Shown here one piece after another: positions 6,751 through 16,512 of a DNA stretch of 60,847 bases (within the stretch, counting starts at the first letter, position 1; the number at the start of each line of letters is the position of its first letter). The DNA is from Clostridia bacterium. Lineage in GTDB: Bacteria > Bacillota > Clostridia > TANB77 > CAG-508. The stretch covers positions 140,979-201,825 of the forward strand of contig JAFWYK010000004.1 in the NCBI GenBank assembly GCA_017517685.1, given 5' to 3'. The notes under the pieces were generated by a model, which saw only the letters and a list, made by a program, of their open reading frames with translations, made no database searches and was not told the DNA's origin. The position numbers and the translations under genes were made by a program.

Positions 6751-8910
6751 GTGGACAAAATTTTTAAGAAGATTGCAGAAGAATTAAACATTAGAGAATC
6801 ACAAGTTGAAGCTACTGTAAAATTAATTGATGAAGGAAATACAATTCCATTTATCGCACGTTATAGAAAAGAAGTAACAGGTAACTTAAGTGATGAAACT
6901 TTAAGAGATTTAGGTGAGAGATTAACTTACTTAAGAAATTTAGAGAAAAGAAAAGAAGAAATTATAAGATTAATAGATGAACAAGGAAAGTTAACAGATG
7001 AACTTACAATTAAAATTGCAAGTACAATGATATTATCAGAACTTGAAGATATCTATAGACCTTATAAACCAAAGAAAAGAACTAGAGCAACAATAGCTAA
7101 AGAAAAAGGATTAGAACCATTAGCTGAAATTATTTTTGCTCAAGAAGAGAAAAAAGATATTTATGAGATTGCTCAAGAATATATAAATGAAGAAAAAGAA
7201 GTTAAGACAGTTGAAGATGCAATTGCTGGTGCATCAGATATCATAGCTGAAAATATAGCTGATGATGCAGACTATAGAAAGAAAATAAAATCTTTCTGTT
7301 TTAGAGAAGCAGTTATTGCTTCAAAGGCAGCAAAAGAGGAAGAAAAATCACCTTATGAAATGTATTATGATTTTAAAGAAGGAATATTAAGAATTCCAAG
7401 TCATAGAATTTTAGCAATAAATAGGGGAGAAAACGAAGAGTTCTTAAAAGTAAAAATTGAAAAACCAGAAGAGAAGATTTTAGATTATTTGAAAAAACAA
7501 GTAATTAAAGATTTCAAAAGTCAATATAATGAAATATTAACAGCAGTTATAGAAGATTCTTTTAAAAGATTAATAGAACCATCTATTGAAAGAGAAATAA
7601 GAAGTGATTTAACAGAAAGATCTGAAGAACAAGCAATTAAAGTATTTGGAAAAAATGCTAAACAATTACTTCTTCAACCACCAATTAAAGAAATGACAGT
7701 TATGGGATTTGACCCAGCATATAGAACTGGTTGTAAGATTGCTGTAATAGATAAAACAGGTAAATTATTAGATACAACAACAGTATACCCAACAGAGCCA
7801 CAAAATGATGTTGAAGGTGCTAAAAAGGTATTAAAAGAACTTATTAAAAAACATAAAGTAAATATGATAGCTATAGGAAATGGTACAGCATCTCGTGAGT
7901 CTGAGACATTTGTATCAAATATGCTTAAAGAAATTGGTGAAGAAATTTACTATGCTATAGTAAGTGAAGCTGGAGCATCTGTATATTCTGCATCAAAACT
8001 TGCAACAGAAGAATATCCTGATATTAACGTATCTTTAAGAGGTGCAATATCAATCGCTAGAAGATTACAAGATCCACTTTCTGAACTAGTTAAAATAGAT
8101 CCTAAAGCCATCGGAGTTGGACAATATCAACATGATGTTAATCAAAAGAAATTATCTGAAAGTTTAACAGGTGTTGTTGAAGATGCTGTTAACTCAGTAG
8201 GTGTTGATGTTAACACAGCAACTCCATCACTTTTATCATATGTATCAGGAATTAACTCAACAATAGCTAAAAATATTGTTAAATATAGAGACGAAAATGG
8301 CGAAATTAAACAAAGAAAAGATCTTTTAAAAGTTCCTAAATTAGGACAAGCTGCATTTAAACAATGCGCTGGATTTATTCGTATATTTAATGGTAAAAAT
8401 CCACTTGAGGTTACAGCAGTTCACCCTGAAAGTTATGAAGCAGCAGAAAAGTTATTAACAAAACTTGGATATTCTGTGGATAGTTTAGTTAAAAAAGATA
8501 CTTTAGAAGCATTAAAAGTGGAACTTTCTAAAGTTGATGTTGTAAAAATGTCAGATGAACTAGGAATTGGTGGATTAACATTAAAAGATATTATAGATGA
8601 GCTTTCAAAACCAGGTAGAGACCCAAGAGAGGATTTACCAAAACCAATTTTAAGAAGTGATGTTTTAAAATTTGAAGATTTACAAGAAGGAATGGAATTA
8701 ACAGGAACAGTGAGAAACGTTATAGATTTTGGAGCGTTTGTTGATGTTGGAGTTAAACACGATGGTTTAGTTCATATTTCTGAAATGTCTGAAAAATATA
8801 TTAAAAATCCATCTGAAGTAGTTTCAGTAGGGGATATAGTTAAAGTAAGAGTTATTGGAATAGATAGACTTAAACAAAAAGTAAGTTTAAGTATGAAACA
8901 AGCTAAATAA
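6751..8910 (+). CDS. tex: Tex family RNA-binding transcription accessory protein
   Basis: A 719-residue cytoplasmic protein. Domains in order: Tex N-terminal helical region with DEGNTIPFIARYRKEVTG (first 40 residues); a YqgF-like RNase H fold (MTVMGFDPAYRTGCKIAVID, about 325-345); a helix-hairpin-helix region (VNTATPSLLSYVSGINSTIAKNIV and LLKVPKLGQAAFKQCAGFIRI); and a C-terminal S1 RNA-binding domain (GMELTGTVRNVIDFGAFVDVG...KQKVSLSMKQ). I chose the GTG at 6751 because AGAAAGAGGT precedes it by six bases and the start then matches the family. The ATG 30 bases upstream coincides with the predicted transcription start. Tex proteins affect transcription and RNA turnover; it is monocistronic here. 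Confidence 0.95.
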   Translation: MDKIFKKIAEELNIRESQVEATVKLIDEGNTIPFIARYRKEVTGNLSDETLRDLGERLTYLRNLEKRKEEIIRLIDEQGKLTDELTIKIASTMILSELEDIYRPYKPKKRTRATIAKEKGLEPLAEIIFAQEEKKDIYEIAQEYINEEKEVKTVEDAIAGASDIIAENIADDADYRKKIKSFCFREAVIASKAAKEEEKSPYEMYYDFKEGILRIPSHRILAINRGENEEFLKVKIEKPEEKILDYLKKQVIKDFKSQYNEILTAVIEDSFKRLIEPSIEREIRSDLTERSEEQAIKVFGKNAKQLLLQPPIKEMTVMGFDPAYRTGCKIAVIDKTGKLLDTTTVYPTEPQNDVEGAKKVLKELIKKHKVNMIAIGNGTASRESETFVSNMLKEIGEEIYYAIVSEAGASVYSASKLATEEYPDINVSLRGAISIARRLQDPLSELVKIDPKAIGVGQYQHDVNQKKLSESLTGVVEDAVNSVGVDVNTATPSLLSYVSGINSTIAKNIVKYRDENGEIKQRKDLLKVPKLGQAAFKQCAGFIRIFNGKNPLEVTAVHPESYEAAEKLLTKLGYSVDSLVKKDTLEALKVELSKVDVVKMSDELGIGGLTLKDIIDELSKPGRDPREDLPKPILRSDVLKFEDLQEGMELTGTVRNVIDFGAFVDVGVKHDGLVHISEMSEKYIKNPSEVVSVGDIVKVRVIGIDRLKQKVSLSMKQAK

Positions 8911-8922
8911 ATAAGAAAAATA

Positions 8923-8954
8923 AAAACCGTAAGCACTTCGTGCTTACGGTTTTG
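8923..8954. terminator. Bidirectional terminator between tex and walJ
   Basis: AAACCGTAAGCA / TGCTTACGGTTT with a small CTTCG-type loop. T runs are present in both directions, so it can serve both convergent genes. Confidence 0.9.
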
Positions 8955-8956
8955 TT

Positions 8957-9745
8957 TTATACTATAATCATTTTTCCAGGTTCATTTCTACTTGCTACTG
9001 ATAATTTTATATTGTTAATATCAGCGTTATTAGCCATAAGTTGCTCAGCAACTGTTTGGTAAGCAAGTTCCGGAAAGTTATTTTCTTTACTTAAGTGTCC
9101 TAGCATTACTTCTTTTAAGTCTTTTTTCATAAGTGCTGAAATTGTTTTTCCAGCAGTTTCGTTAGATAAATGTCCATGTGGACCAGCAATTCTTTGCTTT
9201 AATTGGAATGGATATTTAGAAACTTTCAATATTTCTGGATCATAATTTGATTCTAATAATATGAAAGAACTTTCTTGAAGATTTTTAAATATTTTATCAT
9301 CCATGTGCCCAAGGTCTGTTGCAATACTTAATTTCTTTTTGCCGTTATGTATATTGAAACCGCAAGGGTTTGCTGCGTCATGTGGTGTGCTGAATGGATG
9401 AATTGTTAAATCATTTAAATGAAAATCTTTATCATTTTCAAATAATAAAATGTTTTCTTCAAGTATTTTTTCCTTTTGTTTTGCCATAGCTTCCCAAGTT
9501 TCCTTGTTAGCATAAACTGGGATGTTATATTTTTTTGATACCATTCCTAAGCTTTGAACGTGATCTGAATGTTCGTGTGTAACTAAAATAGCATCAATTT
9601 CTTCAATCGATGAGTCAATTGATGCTAATCCGTCGCAAATTTTTTTACAACTAGTTCCACAATCTATTAAAACTTTTGTGTTATTAGAACTTACAAATAA
9701 GCAATTACCTGAACTTCCACTATATAAACTACAAAATTTTAACAT
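8957..9745 (-). CDS. walJ: WalJ/YycJ-type MBL-fold metallo-hydrolase
   Basis: A 262-residue soluble metallo-beta-lactamase-fold protein. The metal motif THEHSDH sits near residue 56, preceded by the typical start FCSLYSGSSGNCLFV and VLIDCG. Further ligands are plausible in SIATDLGHMDD and HGHLSN. The length and the SGSSGNC opening match WalJ (YycJ), an exonuclease-like member associated with cell-wall and mismatch-repair phenotypes in Bacillota. In many Bacillota walJ lies in the walRK operon; here it is downstream of murA, with a 19-base gap, and away from any WalRK genes, so the two may be cotranscribed. The exact substrate is not deducible. Confidence 0.85.
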   Translation of the reverse strand: MLKFCSLYSGSSGNCLFVSSNNTKVLIDCGTSCKKICDGLASIDSSIEEIDAILVTHEHSDHVQSLGMVSKKYNIPVYANKETWEAMAKQKEKILEENILLFENDKDFHLNDLTIHPFSTPHDAANPCGFNIHNGKKKLSIATDLGHMDDKIFKNLQESSFILLESNYDPEILKVSKYPFQLKQRIAGPHGHLSNETAGKTISALMKKDLKEVMLGHLSKENNFPELAYQTVAEQLMANNADINNIKLSVASRNEPGKMIIV

Positions 9746-9763
9746 GTGTTTGTCCTCTGCTTT

Positions 9764-11026
9764 TTATTCTTCTATTACTCTTTCGATTTTTGCGCCTAGT
9801 TTTCTAAATTTTTCTTCTATATTTTCATAACCACGATCAATATGATGTAAGTTATAAACTTCAGTTTTTCCTTTTGCTGCAATACCAGCCATGATTAATG
9901 CTGCACCAGCTCTTAAGTCAGATGCATATACTGGAGCTGCTGATAATTCATGAACACCTTCAAATACAGCTGATTTTCCTTGAGCTGTTATTTTAGCACC
10001 CATTTTATTTAATTCGGCAGTATATTGGAATCTTGAGTCCCAAATACTTTCGTTTATTACGCTTGTGCCTTCAGAAATAGCTAAAACAACACCCATTTGT
10101 GGTTGTAAGTCTGTTGGGAAACCAGGATAAGGTAATGTTTTGATTGTAGCTTTGTGAGTTCTTCTTGTATACCAAACTCTACAATAATCTCCATTTTCAT
10201 AAACATTTCCACCGATTTCAACAACTTTAGCAATGATTGATTCTAAGTGTTTTGTAATACAATTTCTAATTGTAATATCACCTTTAGAAGCAATTGCTGC
10301 AAGCATAAATGTTCCAGCTTCTATTTGATCAGGAACTACAGAATATGTAGCGCCACCTTTTAATTCTTTTACACCATTAATTTTGATTATATCTGTACCA
10401 GCACCTCTGATGTCAGCACCCATTGTATTTAAGAAGTTTGCTACGTCAACGATATGTGGTTCTTTAGCAGCGTTATCAATAATTGTTTGCCCTTCAGCAA
10501 GAACTGCTGCAAGCATTGCATTGATTGTTGCTCCTACAGATACAACGTCCATATATATAGATGTACCTTTTAATTTTTTTGCTTTTGCTACAATATTTCC
10601 ACCTGAAACATCTACATTAGCACCTAAAGCTTCAAAACTTTTAATATGTTGGTCTATTGGTCTAGCACCTAAGTTACATCCACCAGGGATACCAACTTTA
10701 GCACTTTTACATCTTCCAAGAAGAGAACCAAGTAGGTAATAAGATGCTCTAAATTTTCTTGTTGTTTCGATTGGTATATTATTGCAATCTATATTTCTTG
10801 TATCAATTGTAATTTCATGTTCAGAGTTCCATGTAATTTTGGCTCCGATTTCTGTTAATATGTCACAGTATAATCTAACGTCGCTTATATTAGGTAAATT
10901 TTCAATTGTACAAGTTCCGTTTATTAATAATGTTGCTGGAATAATAGCAACAGCAGCGTTTTTTGCACCACTAATTACTACTTCGCCTTTTAGAGGTGTT
11001 TTTCCAGTTATAACTAGTTTTTCCAA
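9764..11026 (-). CDS. murA: UDP-N-acetylglucosamine 1-carboxyvinyltransferase (MurA)
   Basis: MurA transfers enolpyruvate from PEP to UDP-GlcNAc, the first committed step of peptidoglycan synthesis. The protein carries the active-site loop PGGCNLGARPIDQH with the PEP- and fosfomycin-binding Cys, the opening GEVVISGAKNAA, and DLRAGAALIMAGIAAKG near the C-terminus. I chose a TTG start (11024-11026) about eight bases after GGGGGA. It gives 420 residues beginning MEKLVITGKTPLKG, the standard family start. Longer readings add a hydrophobic leader that MurA does not have and lack a binding site. It is probably cotranscribed with walJ. The intact Cys predicts ordinary fosfomycin sensitivity, which is inference. 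Confidence 0.95.
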   Translation of the reverse strand: MEKLVITGKTPLKGEVVISGAKNAAVAIIPATLLINGTCTIENLPNISDVRLYCDILTEIGAKITWNSEHEITIDTRNIDCNNIPIETTRKFRASYYLLGSLLGRCKSAKVGIPGGCNLGARPIDQHIKSFEALGANVDVSGGNIVAKAKKLKGTSIYMDVVSVGATINAMLAAVLAEGQTIIDNAAKEPHIVDVANFLNTMGADIRGAGTDIIKINGVKELKGGATYSVVPDQIEAGTFMLAAIASKGDITIRNCITKHLESIIAKVVEIGGNVYENGDYCRVWYTRRTHKATIKTLPYPGFPTDLQPQMGVVLAISEGTSVINESIWDSRFQYTAELNKMGAKITAQGKSAVFEGVHELSAAPVYASDLRAGAALIMAGIAAKGKTEVYNLHHIDRGYENIEEKFRKLGAKIERVIEE

Positions 11027-11176
11027 AATATATTCCCCCATAAAATTTTTGCATAATAAAATTGAGTATAAAATACTCAATATGAAATATATCACAAAAA
11101 ATAAAGATTTACAATACCTTTTTGACACTAAAAAATAGGGTATAAAAAAGTAAATAATGAAGTGTTAAAAACTTAT

Positions 11177-11783
11177 TTAAAATAGTTCTAAAAGTTTGAA
11201 TTTAAATTTAATAGAAGGGGTATCTTTGGAGATAATATCAAGCTCTTCACAAGATAAAGAATCTTCAATTTTAGATTTATCTTCGTCTTTTAATATACCA
11301 CTTGACATGTCTACAAAACATAAGGGTGGAAAAAGACTACACCACCAGTTTTCTCCTTCTGCATTTCCGAGACTGATTTTTAATGCATCATAATAACCTT
11401 CTGGTAAGGAAATGTTTTGATAATGTTTTGTTGGAAAATAGAAATTTCCTATTTCAATTTTTGCAGTATAAGGAAATCCTTCTTCTTTTATAATAGTGTT
11501 GGTTAGATTTGTTAATAATTCTAAATTATTTTTACAATAAATAATTGTTTCTTCTTTGGATATCATATTTGGTATATGAGATTTTAAATGTTCATTTATT
11601 TTATCTCTAATCTTAATTTTTAGTTCTTGATCTAATTCAGAATTACTATTAGCTACAATATGTAGTCTAAAAAAAGAATTTGAAAGATTATCTGATACTT
11701 CACTTGAATATGAAATTATATTAATAAGAACAAAACCGAATAAATAAAGTAAAAATTAATAAAAAAGATTTAATTTTTTTCAT
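11177..11783 (-). pseudogene. spoIIR: Stage II sporulation protein R (SpoIIR), one-base frameshift in the signal sequence
   Basis: SpoIIR is a forespore-made secreted signal that triggers SpoIIGA to process pro-sigma-E in the mother cell. The coding frame from about 11755 down contains RLHIVANSNSELDQELKIKIRD, EEGFPYTAKIEIGNFYFPTK and ENWWCSLFPPLCFVD, a clear SpoIIR signature. The start is an ATG at 11781-11783 after AAGGAG, reading MKKIKSFLLI in another frame. The two frames join if one T is removed from the five-T run near 11750, which gives a normal signal peptide. Without that, the ATG frame stops after about 19 residues. The mature domain is otherwise intact. This is either a true lesion or a one-base insertion error in the sequence. 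Its presence marks a spore-forming lineage or a recent descendant of one. Confidence 0.88.
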
Positions 11784-12160
11784 AAAATACTCCTTAATTA
11801 AAAAATATACAGGTAGTATTTGTAAAAAAACACAAATTATTCATATTTAATAACTTATAGTTATAAAAAATTGTTTAAAGTTAATAAATTATGCAGTTTT
11901 TAAAAATTCACACAATGAACAAAAAACTAGTACAATAAATTCATAATAATTTAATAGCATGTCGGTATAAAATTTAGGCTGTCAAGTAAAATGTTTTTTG
12001 AGATAACAGCGAATTTCATTAGAGCCTCAAGTGATATACGAAAGATAAATTTTTTGAAATATTTGGCGAGTTGACTAAAAATGAAAAATGATATAATATA
12101 TATCACATGATTAAGGTTCAAAAGAAATTTCTATATATTAGAAAGGAGTAAAAAAACAGA
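11784..12160. other. Intergenic region between divergent spoIIR and the pyrophosphorylase fusion
   Basis: About 380 bases with no convincing ORF. TTGACT (12071-12076) and TATAAT (12092-12097), with a short 15-bp spacer, form a plausible promoter for the fusion gene, followed by GAAAGGAG before its ATG. I see no riboswitch, tRNA or terminator signature. The stretch 11940-12060 holds nothing I can interpret. Confidence 0.5.
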
Positions 12161-15127
12161 ATGAAAGAAGAACTAGAAAAAGTTAAAAAACTTTTGAAAA
12201 AGTATGGACAAGAACACTTACTTTTAAAATACGATGAGATGGATGAAGAAGATCAAAGGGAATTGCTTATTCAAATCAATGAAATCGATTTTGATTTAAT
12301 GAAAGAATTATATGAAAAAGCAACAAAACCAGTTGATTTAGAAACAATCACAGTCGAACCAATTGAACACGTTGATAAAGCTAAATTAACAGTTAGCGAA
12401 CGTGAAATGTACGAGAAAAAAGGTATAGAGGCTATTAAATATAACAAATTTGCTGTTGTAACTATGGCTGGAGGACAAGGAACAAGACTTGGACACCCAG
12501 GACCAAAAGGAACATTTATATTTGATGTTGAGAAAAACAAATCTATATTTGAAACATTATGCGAAACATTAAAAGACGCATGGAGAAAATATGACACTGT
12601 TATTCCATGGTATTTAATGACAAGTAGAGAAAATAATGATGCTACAGTAAAATTCTTTGAAGATCATAATTACTTTGGTTATCCTCAAGAAGCTGTACAT
12701 TTTTTTAAACAAGGCGAGCTTCCAATGCTTGACTTAAAAGGAAAAGTATTATTAGAAAAAAATGGATTTGTAAAAAGAGCTGCTAACGGACATGGTGGTA
12801 CTTTACAATCAATGGAAAGAGCGAAAGTTCTTGAAGAAATGAAAGACTACGGAATTGAATGGGTATTCATCAATGGTGTTGACAACGTTTTAGTTAAACC
12901 AGTTGATCCATTATTAATTGGTATGTCAATTCATAATAAAGTATTAGCTGCAGCAAAAGCAATTGAAAAAACAGACCCAAAAGAAAAAGTTGGTGTTTTA
13001 TGTAGAAAAAATAAAAAAGTTGGTGTTGTAGAATATACAGAAATTTCAGAAGAAATGGCTAACTTAAGAGATGACTATGGATCACTTGTATATGGAGATG
13101 GTAACGCTGTATTCCACTTATACAATATTAAAGGCTTAGAAAAAATAAGCCAAGTAAGTCTTCCATATCATACAGCAGTTAAAAAAGCTAATTACATCGA
13201 TTCAGAAGGAAATGAAGTAATTGCTGAAAAACCAAACGCTTATAAATTCGAAATGTTTATCTTCGACTCTTATGAAATGTTTGATGACGTAGTTGTATTA
13301 AGAGTAAAAAGAGAAGAAGAATTTGCTCCAATCAAAAATGCAGAAGGACAAGATAGTCCAGAAACAGCTAGAAAATTATACAAAGATTATATGAATAAAG
13401 TTGAATGCCAAAACAAATTTAAAGAATGGTCAACAAGTCCAATCTTTGATGAAGAAACAAGAAAAGAATTGTTAAAAATAGCAGGAAACGAAGAAGAAAT
13501 AAAAGATAGATTCTATAAAGACTTAGAATTTGGAACAGCAGGAATGAGAGGAATCATTGGTAACGGTACAAACAGAATGAACGTTTATACAGTTACAAAA
13601 GCTACACAAGGTTTATCAAACTATATCTTAAGACAAGGTACAGAAGCTAAAGGTGTAGCAATTGCATATGATTCAAGAAATATGTCACCTGAATTTGCTG
13701 AAGCTACAGCACTTTGCTTCAATGCAAACGGAATTAAAACATATATGTTTGATTCATTAAGACCAGTTCCAGAATTATCATTTGCTGTTAGAGAATTAGG
13801 ATGTACAGCTGGTGTAATGATTACAGCTAGCCACAATCCACCAGAATATAATGGATATAAAGTATACTGGGATGATGGTGCACAAATAGTTGCTCCACAC
13901 GATAAAGAAATTATAGCAGAAGTAAATAAAGTAAAAGATTATTCATTAATTAGATCAATTTCTTTAGAAGAAGCTAAAAAATTAAGATTATATAATGTAA
14001 TCGGAAAAGCAATGGATAAATTATACTTAGATGCTATTAAAAAACAAGTATTAAATCCAGAAGTAATTAAAGAAGTAGAAAAAGACTTAAAAGTTGTTTA
14101 TACTCCTTTACACGGAACAGGAAATGAGCCAGTTCAAAAAGTATTAGAAGATTTAGGATTTACAAATGTTTATGTAGTTCCAGAACAAGAATTACCAAAT
14201 GGAAACTTCCCAACAGTTGATTATCCAAATCCAGAAGATATTAAAGCATTTGATTTAGCATTAAAACTTGCTAAAAAACAAGATGCAGATTTAGTTTTAG
14301 CTACAGACCCTGATGCTGATAGATTAGGAGTTTTAGCTAAAGATTCAAAAACTGGTGAATACATGTCATTTACTGGAAATATGTCAGGATTATTAATCGC
14401 TGAATATATATTAGATCAAAAGAAAGCAAAAAAATTAATGCCAAAAAACGGAGCATTAATTTCAACAATAGTTTCATCAAATTTAGCTCAAGCAATTGCT
14501 AAAGAATATAAAATAGACTTTATTGAAGTTTTAACAGGATTCAAATATATAGGTGAACAAATTAGAAACTTTGAAGCTACAGGAAGCAATGAATACTTAT
14601 TTGGATTTGAAGAGAGCTATGGATGTCTAGTTGGAACTCATGCTAGAGATAAAGATGCTATTACAGCAGTTATGATGCTATGTGAAGCAGCTGCATATTA
14701 TAAGAAAAAAGGTTTAACTTTATGGGATCAAATGATTAACATCTATAAAAAATATGGATTCTATAAAGAAGGAATCTCTACAATTACTTTAAAAGGTGCT
14801 GACGGTGCTGTTAAAATGAAAGAATTATTAGAATCAATCAGAAATAACCCACCATCAGAACTTGGAGGATATAAAGTAACTAGAGTAAGAGATTATCAAA
14901 CAGGAATTATTGTAGATACAAAAACAGGTAAAGAATCTGAAACAGGACTTCCAAAATCTAATGTATTATACTATGATTTAGAAGATGATGCATGGTGCTG
15001 CGTAAGACCATCAGGAACAGAACCAAAAGTTAAATTCTACATGGGTGTTAAAGGAAAATCTTTAGAAGATGCAGATAAAAAATTAGATGAATTAAAAAAA
15101 TCTATGATGGAATTATCTGAAAAATAA
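12161..15127 (+). CDS. Fused UDP-sugar pyrophosphorylase (UDPGP family) and phosphoglucomutase
   Basis: A 988-residue two-enzyme fusion. Residues 1 to about 410 are a UDPGP/UAP1-type nucleotidyltransferase with the nucleotide loop MAGGQGTRLGHPGPKG (102-116) and the UAP-like NGVDNVLVKPVDP. Residues about 410-988 are an alpha-D-phosphohexomutase: GTAGMRG, catalytic Ser557 in TASHNPPEYNGYK, metal loop TDPDADRLG, sugar loop GFEESYG and phosphate-binding RPSGTEPK. A single chain could thus isomerise glucose-6-P to glucose-1-P (or a GlcNAc-P equivalent) and convert it to the UDP-sugar. Whether the pyrophosphorylase half uses Glc-1-P or GlcNAc-1-P cannot be told by eye. The gene has a GAAAGGAG binding site and its own promoter and terminator. 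There is no stop or frame change at the joint, so the fusion is real in this sequence. Confidence 0.92.
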   Translation: MKEELEKVKKLLKKYGQEHLLLKYDEMDEEDQRELLIQINEIDFDLMKELYEKATKPVDLETITVEPIEHVDKAKLTVSEREMYEKKGIEAIKYNKFAVVTMAGGQGTRLGHPGPKGTFIFDVEKNKSIFETLCETLKDAWRKYDTVIPWYLMTSRENNDATVKFFEDHNYFGYPQEAVHFFKQGELPMLDLKGKVLLEKNGFVKRAANGHGGTLQSMERAKVLEEMKDYGIEWVFINGVDNVLVKPVDPLLIGMSIHNKVLAAAKAIEKTDPKEKVGVLCRKNKKVGVVEYTEISEEMANLRDDYGSLVYGDGNAVFHLYNIKGLEKISQVSLPYHTAVKKANYIDSEGNEVIAEKPNAYKFEMFIFDSYEMFDDVVVLRVKREEEFAPIKNAEGQDSPETARKLYKDYMNKVECQNKFKEWSTSPIFDEETRKELLKIAGNEEEIKDRFYKDLEFGTAGMRGIIGNGTNRMNVYTVTKATQGLSNYILRQGTEAKGVAIAYDSRNMSPEFAEATALCFNANGIKTYMFDSLRPVPELSFAVRELGCTAGVMITASHNPPEYNGYKVYWDDGAQIVAPHDKEIIAEVNKVKDYSLIRSISLEEAKKLRLYNVIGKAMDKLYLDAIKKQVLNPEVIKEVEKDLKVVYTPLHGTGNEPVQKVLEDLGFTNVYVVPEQELPNGNFPTVDYPNPEDIKAFDLALKLAKKQDADLVLATDPDADRLGVLAKDSKTGEYMSFTGNMSGLLIAEYILDQKKAKKLMPKNGALISTIVSSNLAQAIAKEYKIDFIEVLTGFKYIGEQIRNFEATGSNEYLFGFEESYGCLVGTHARDKDAITAVMMLCEAAAYYKKKGLTLWDQMINIYKKYGFYKEGISTITLKGADGAVKMKELLESIRNNPPSELGGYKVTRVRDYQTGIIVDTKTGKESETGLPKSNVLYYDLEDDAWCCVRPSGTEPKVKFYMGVKGKSLEDADKKLDELKKSMMELSEK

Positions 15128-15220
15128 TTAAATATCATAAAAAAGTATTGAAAAGTATTTTAATTAATGATATAAATTATTTATAAAAGTAAAAAATATT
15201 TTATAATTTTGACAATTATA

Positions 15221-15272
15221 CAGTCCGTTGGGGTGATAAAGTGCAATCTGGTATCGCCCCAACGCTGGTTTT
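15221..15272 (+). terminator. Strong hairpin terminator after the fusion gene
   Basis: A 13-bp stem CGTTGGGGTGATA / TATCGCCCCAACG (one G-U pair) encloses a 13-nt loop and is followed by CTGGTTTTTAT. It is unusually GC-rich for this region and lies about 95 bases after the stop codon. Confidence 0.75.
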
Positions 15273-15335
15273 TATAAGGAAAAATAAGGTTTTTTCTAAA
15301 AAAACAAAAAAAAATAAAAAAATTTTAAAAAAATG

Positions 15336-15364
15336 TTGACAACTCAAAAAAAATGTTGTAATAT
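15336..15364 (+). promoter_or_regulatory. Promoter of the tRNA operon
   Basis: TTGACA (15336-15341), 17 bp, TAATAT (15359-15364), about 45 bases before tRNA-Lys. Confidence 0.8.
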
Positions 15365-15407
15365 ATAAAGGCAGTCGCGTTTACGGGACTGTCATACAAT
15401 CATGTAT

Positions 15408-15483
15408 GGGCTATTAGCTCAGTTGGTAGAGCACTTGACTTTTAATCAAGTTGTCCCGCGTTCGAATCGCGGATAGCTCACCA
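15408..15483 (+). tRNA. tRNA-Lys (UUU)
   Basis: A 76-nt cloverleaf with acceptor GGGCTAT / ATAGCTC, D-loop AGCTCAGTTGGTAGAGC, anticodon loop CTTTTAA, T-arm GCGTTCGAATCGC and an encoded CCA. Confidence 0.97.
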
Positions 15484-15512
15484 AAGGATGCTTTAAACAA
15501 CATCCTTTATCT

Positions 15513-15587
15513 GGCCCCTTGGTCAAGCGGTTAAGACATCGCCCTTTCACGGCGGAGACATGGGTTCGATTCCCGTAGGGGTCACCA
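15513..15587 (+). tRNA. tRNA-Glu (UUC)
   Basis: A 75-nt cloverleaf with acceptor GGCCCCT / AGGGGTC, anticodon loop CTTTCAC, T-loop GGTTCGATTCC and an encoded CCA. It is the second gene of the operon. Confidence 0.97.
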
Positions 15588-15620
15588 CTTTTTTATAAGG
15601 TGACAAAAACAATTAAATAT

Positions 15621-15926
<306 letters not shown>

Positions 15927-15932
15927 GCATTA

Positions 15933-15984
15933 ATCGAGTAAAATCTTTCGAACTTCTTGTGAGAGTAAGATTTACTCGATTTTT
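15933..15984 (+). terminator. Terminator of the tRNA operon
   Basis: ATCGAGTAAAATCTT pairs with AAGATTTACTCGAT across a ~19-nt loop and is followed by TTTTT. Confidence 0.85.
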
Positions 15985-16281
15985 CATTTTTTATAACAAA
16001 AATTACTAGGGGAGTAGGGGATAGGTGGCAAATGATTTAGAGCGACAATGGTTTTAGCCTTTTTAAAACTTTTTCAAACTTCCTTGAAATTCAAAAAAAT
16101 GTCTCTCAAGTGTCTCCCAAAGGCAAAAAATGGGAGACAAAATGTTTTCTGATGCTAGTGAGATAGGTGATAGAAATAATAAAAAAACTCTCTAAATTTT
16201 AAGAGAGTTTTTTATTATTATCATTATTAAAATATAGTAAAAAAATTTTTGTCTAAAAACCGAATATTTGTTTATTTTTTG
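15985..16281. other. Intergenic region between the tRNA operon and the CBASS promoter
   Basis: No gene is seen. It contains the inverted repeat GTCTCCCA / TGGGAGAC (about 16113-16137) and a terminator-like hairpin (16182-16214). GTCTCCCAA recurs at the start of both 98-bp repeats downstream (23214 and 24753), so this part may belong to the attachment-site region of an integrative element. Confidence 0.45.
16182..16214. terminator. Hairpin with T and A tails
   Basis: AAAAAACTCTCT / AGAGAGTTTTTT with an eight-base loop. It can act in both directions and insulates the CBASS promoter from upstream transcription. Confidence 0.75.
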
Positions 16282-16310
16282 TTGACAAAAATAAAAAGGA
16301 AATATATAAT
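16282..16310 (+). promoter_or_regulatory. Promoter of the CBASS operon
   Basis: Consensus TTGACA (16282-16287), 17 bp, TATAAT (16305-16310). The transcript would begin near 16317, giving an untranslated leader of about 195 nt before the DUF3892 gene. Confidence 0.8.
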
Positions 16311-16512
16311 TACAATTGGCGATTTAGAAAATTATATATTCCACTTTATTTTTTACAAAATTTCTTTTGTATATTCTGTTACTTTATTTATAACATTAGC
16401 CTTCATATTTGTAAATAGAAAAAGCGAATGTTACACAAAAGAAATATTATAAAATTATTGTGAAACAAATTGTCTAAATTGTACTATTTACGAAAGAATG
16501 GAGGAAAAAACT

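Noticed and set aside
11027..11128. An N-terminal hydrophobic extension of MurA.
   Set aside because: MurA is cytoplasmic and of about 420 residues. A TTG after GGGGGA gives the family start exactly; the extension has no ribosome binding site.
10383..11138. Plus-strand ORFs opposite murA.
   Set aside because: They are antisense shadows with no binding site; MurA is unambiguous on the minus strand.
16249..16452. A 67-codon ORF ahead of the CBASS operon.
   Set aside because: It spans the consensus TTGACA/TATAAT promoter at 16282-16310, has no ribosome binding site, and its translation is a composition-driven Phe/Ile/Lys-rich string.
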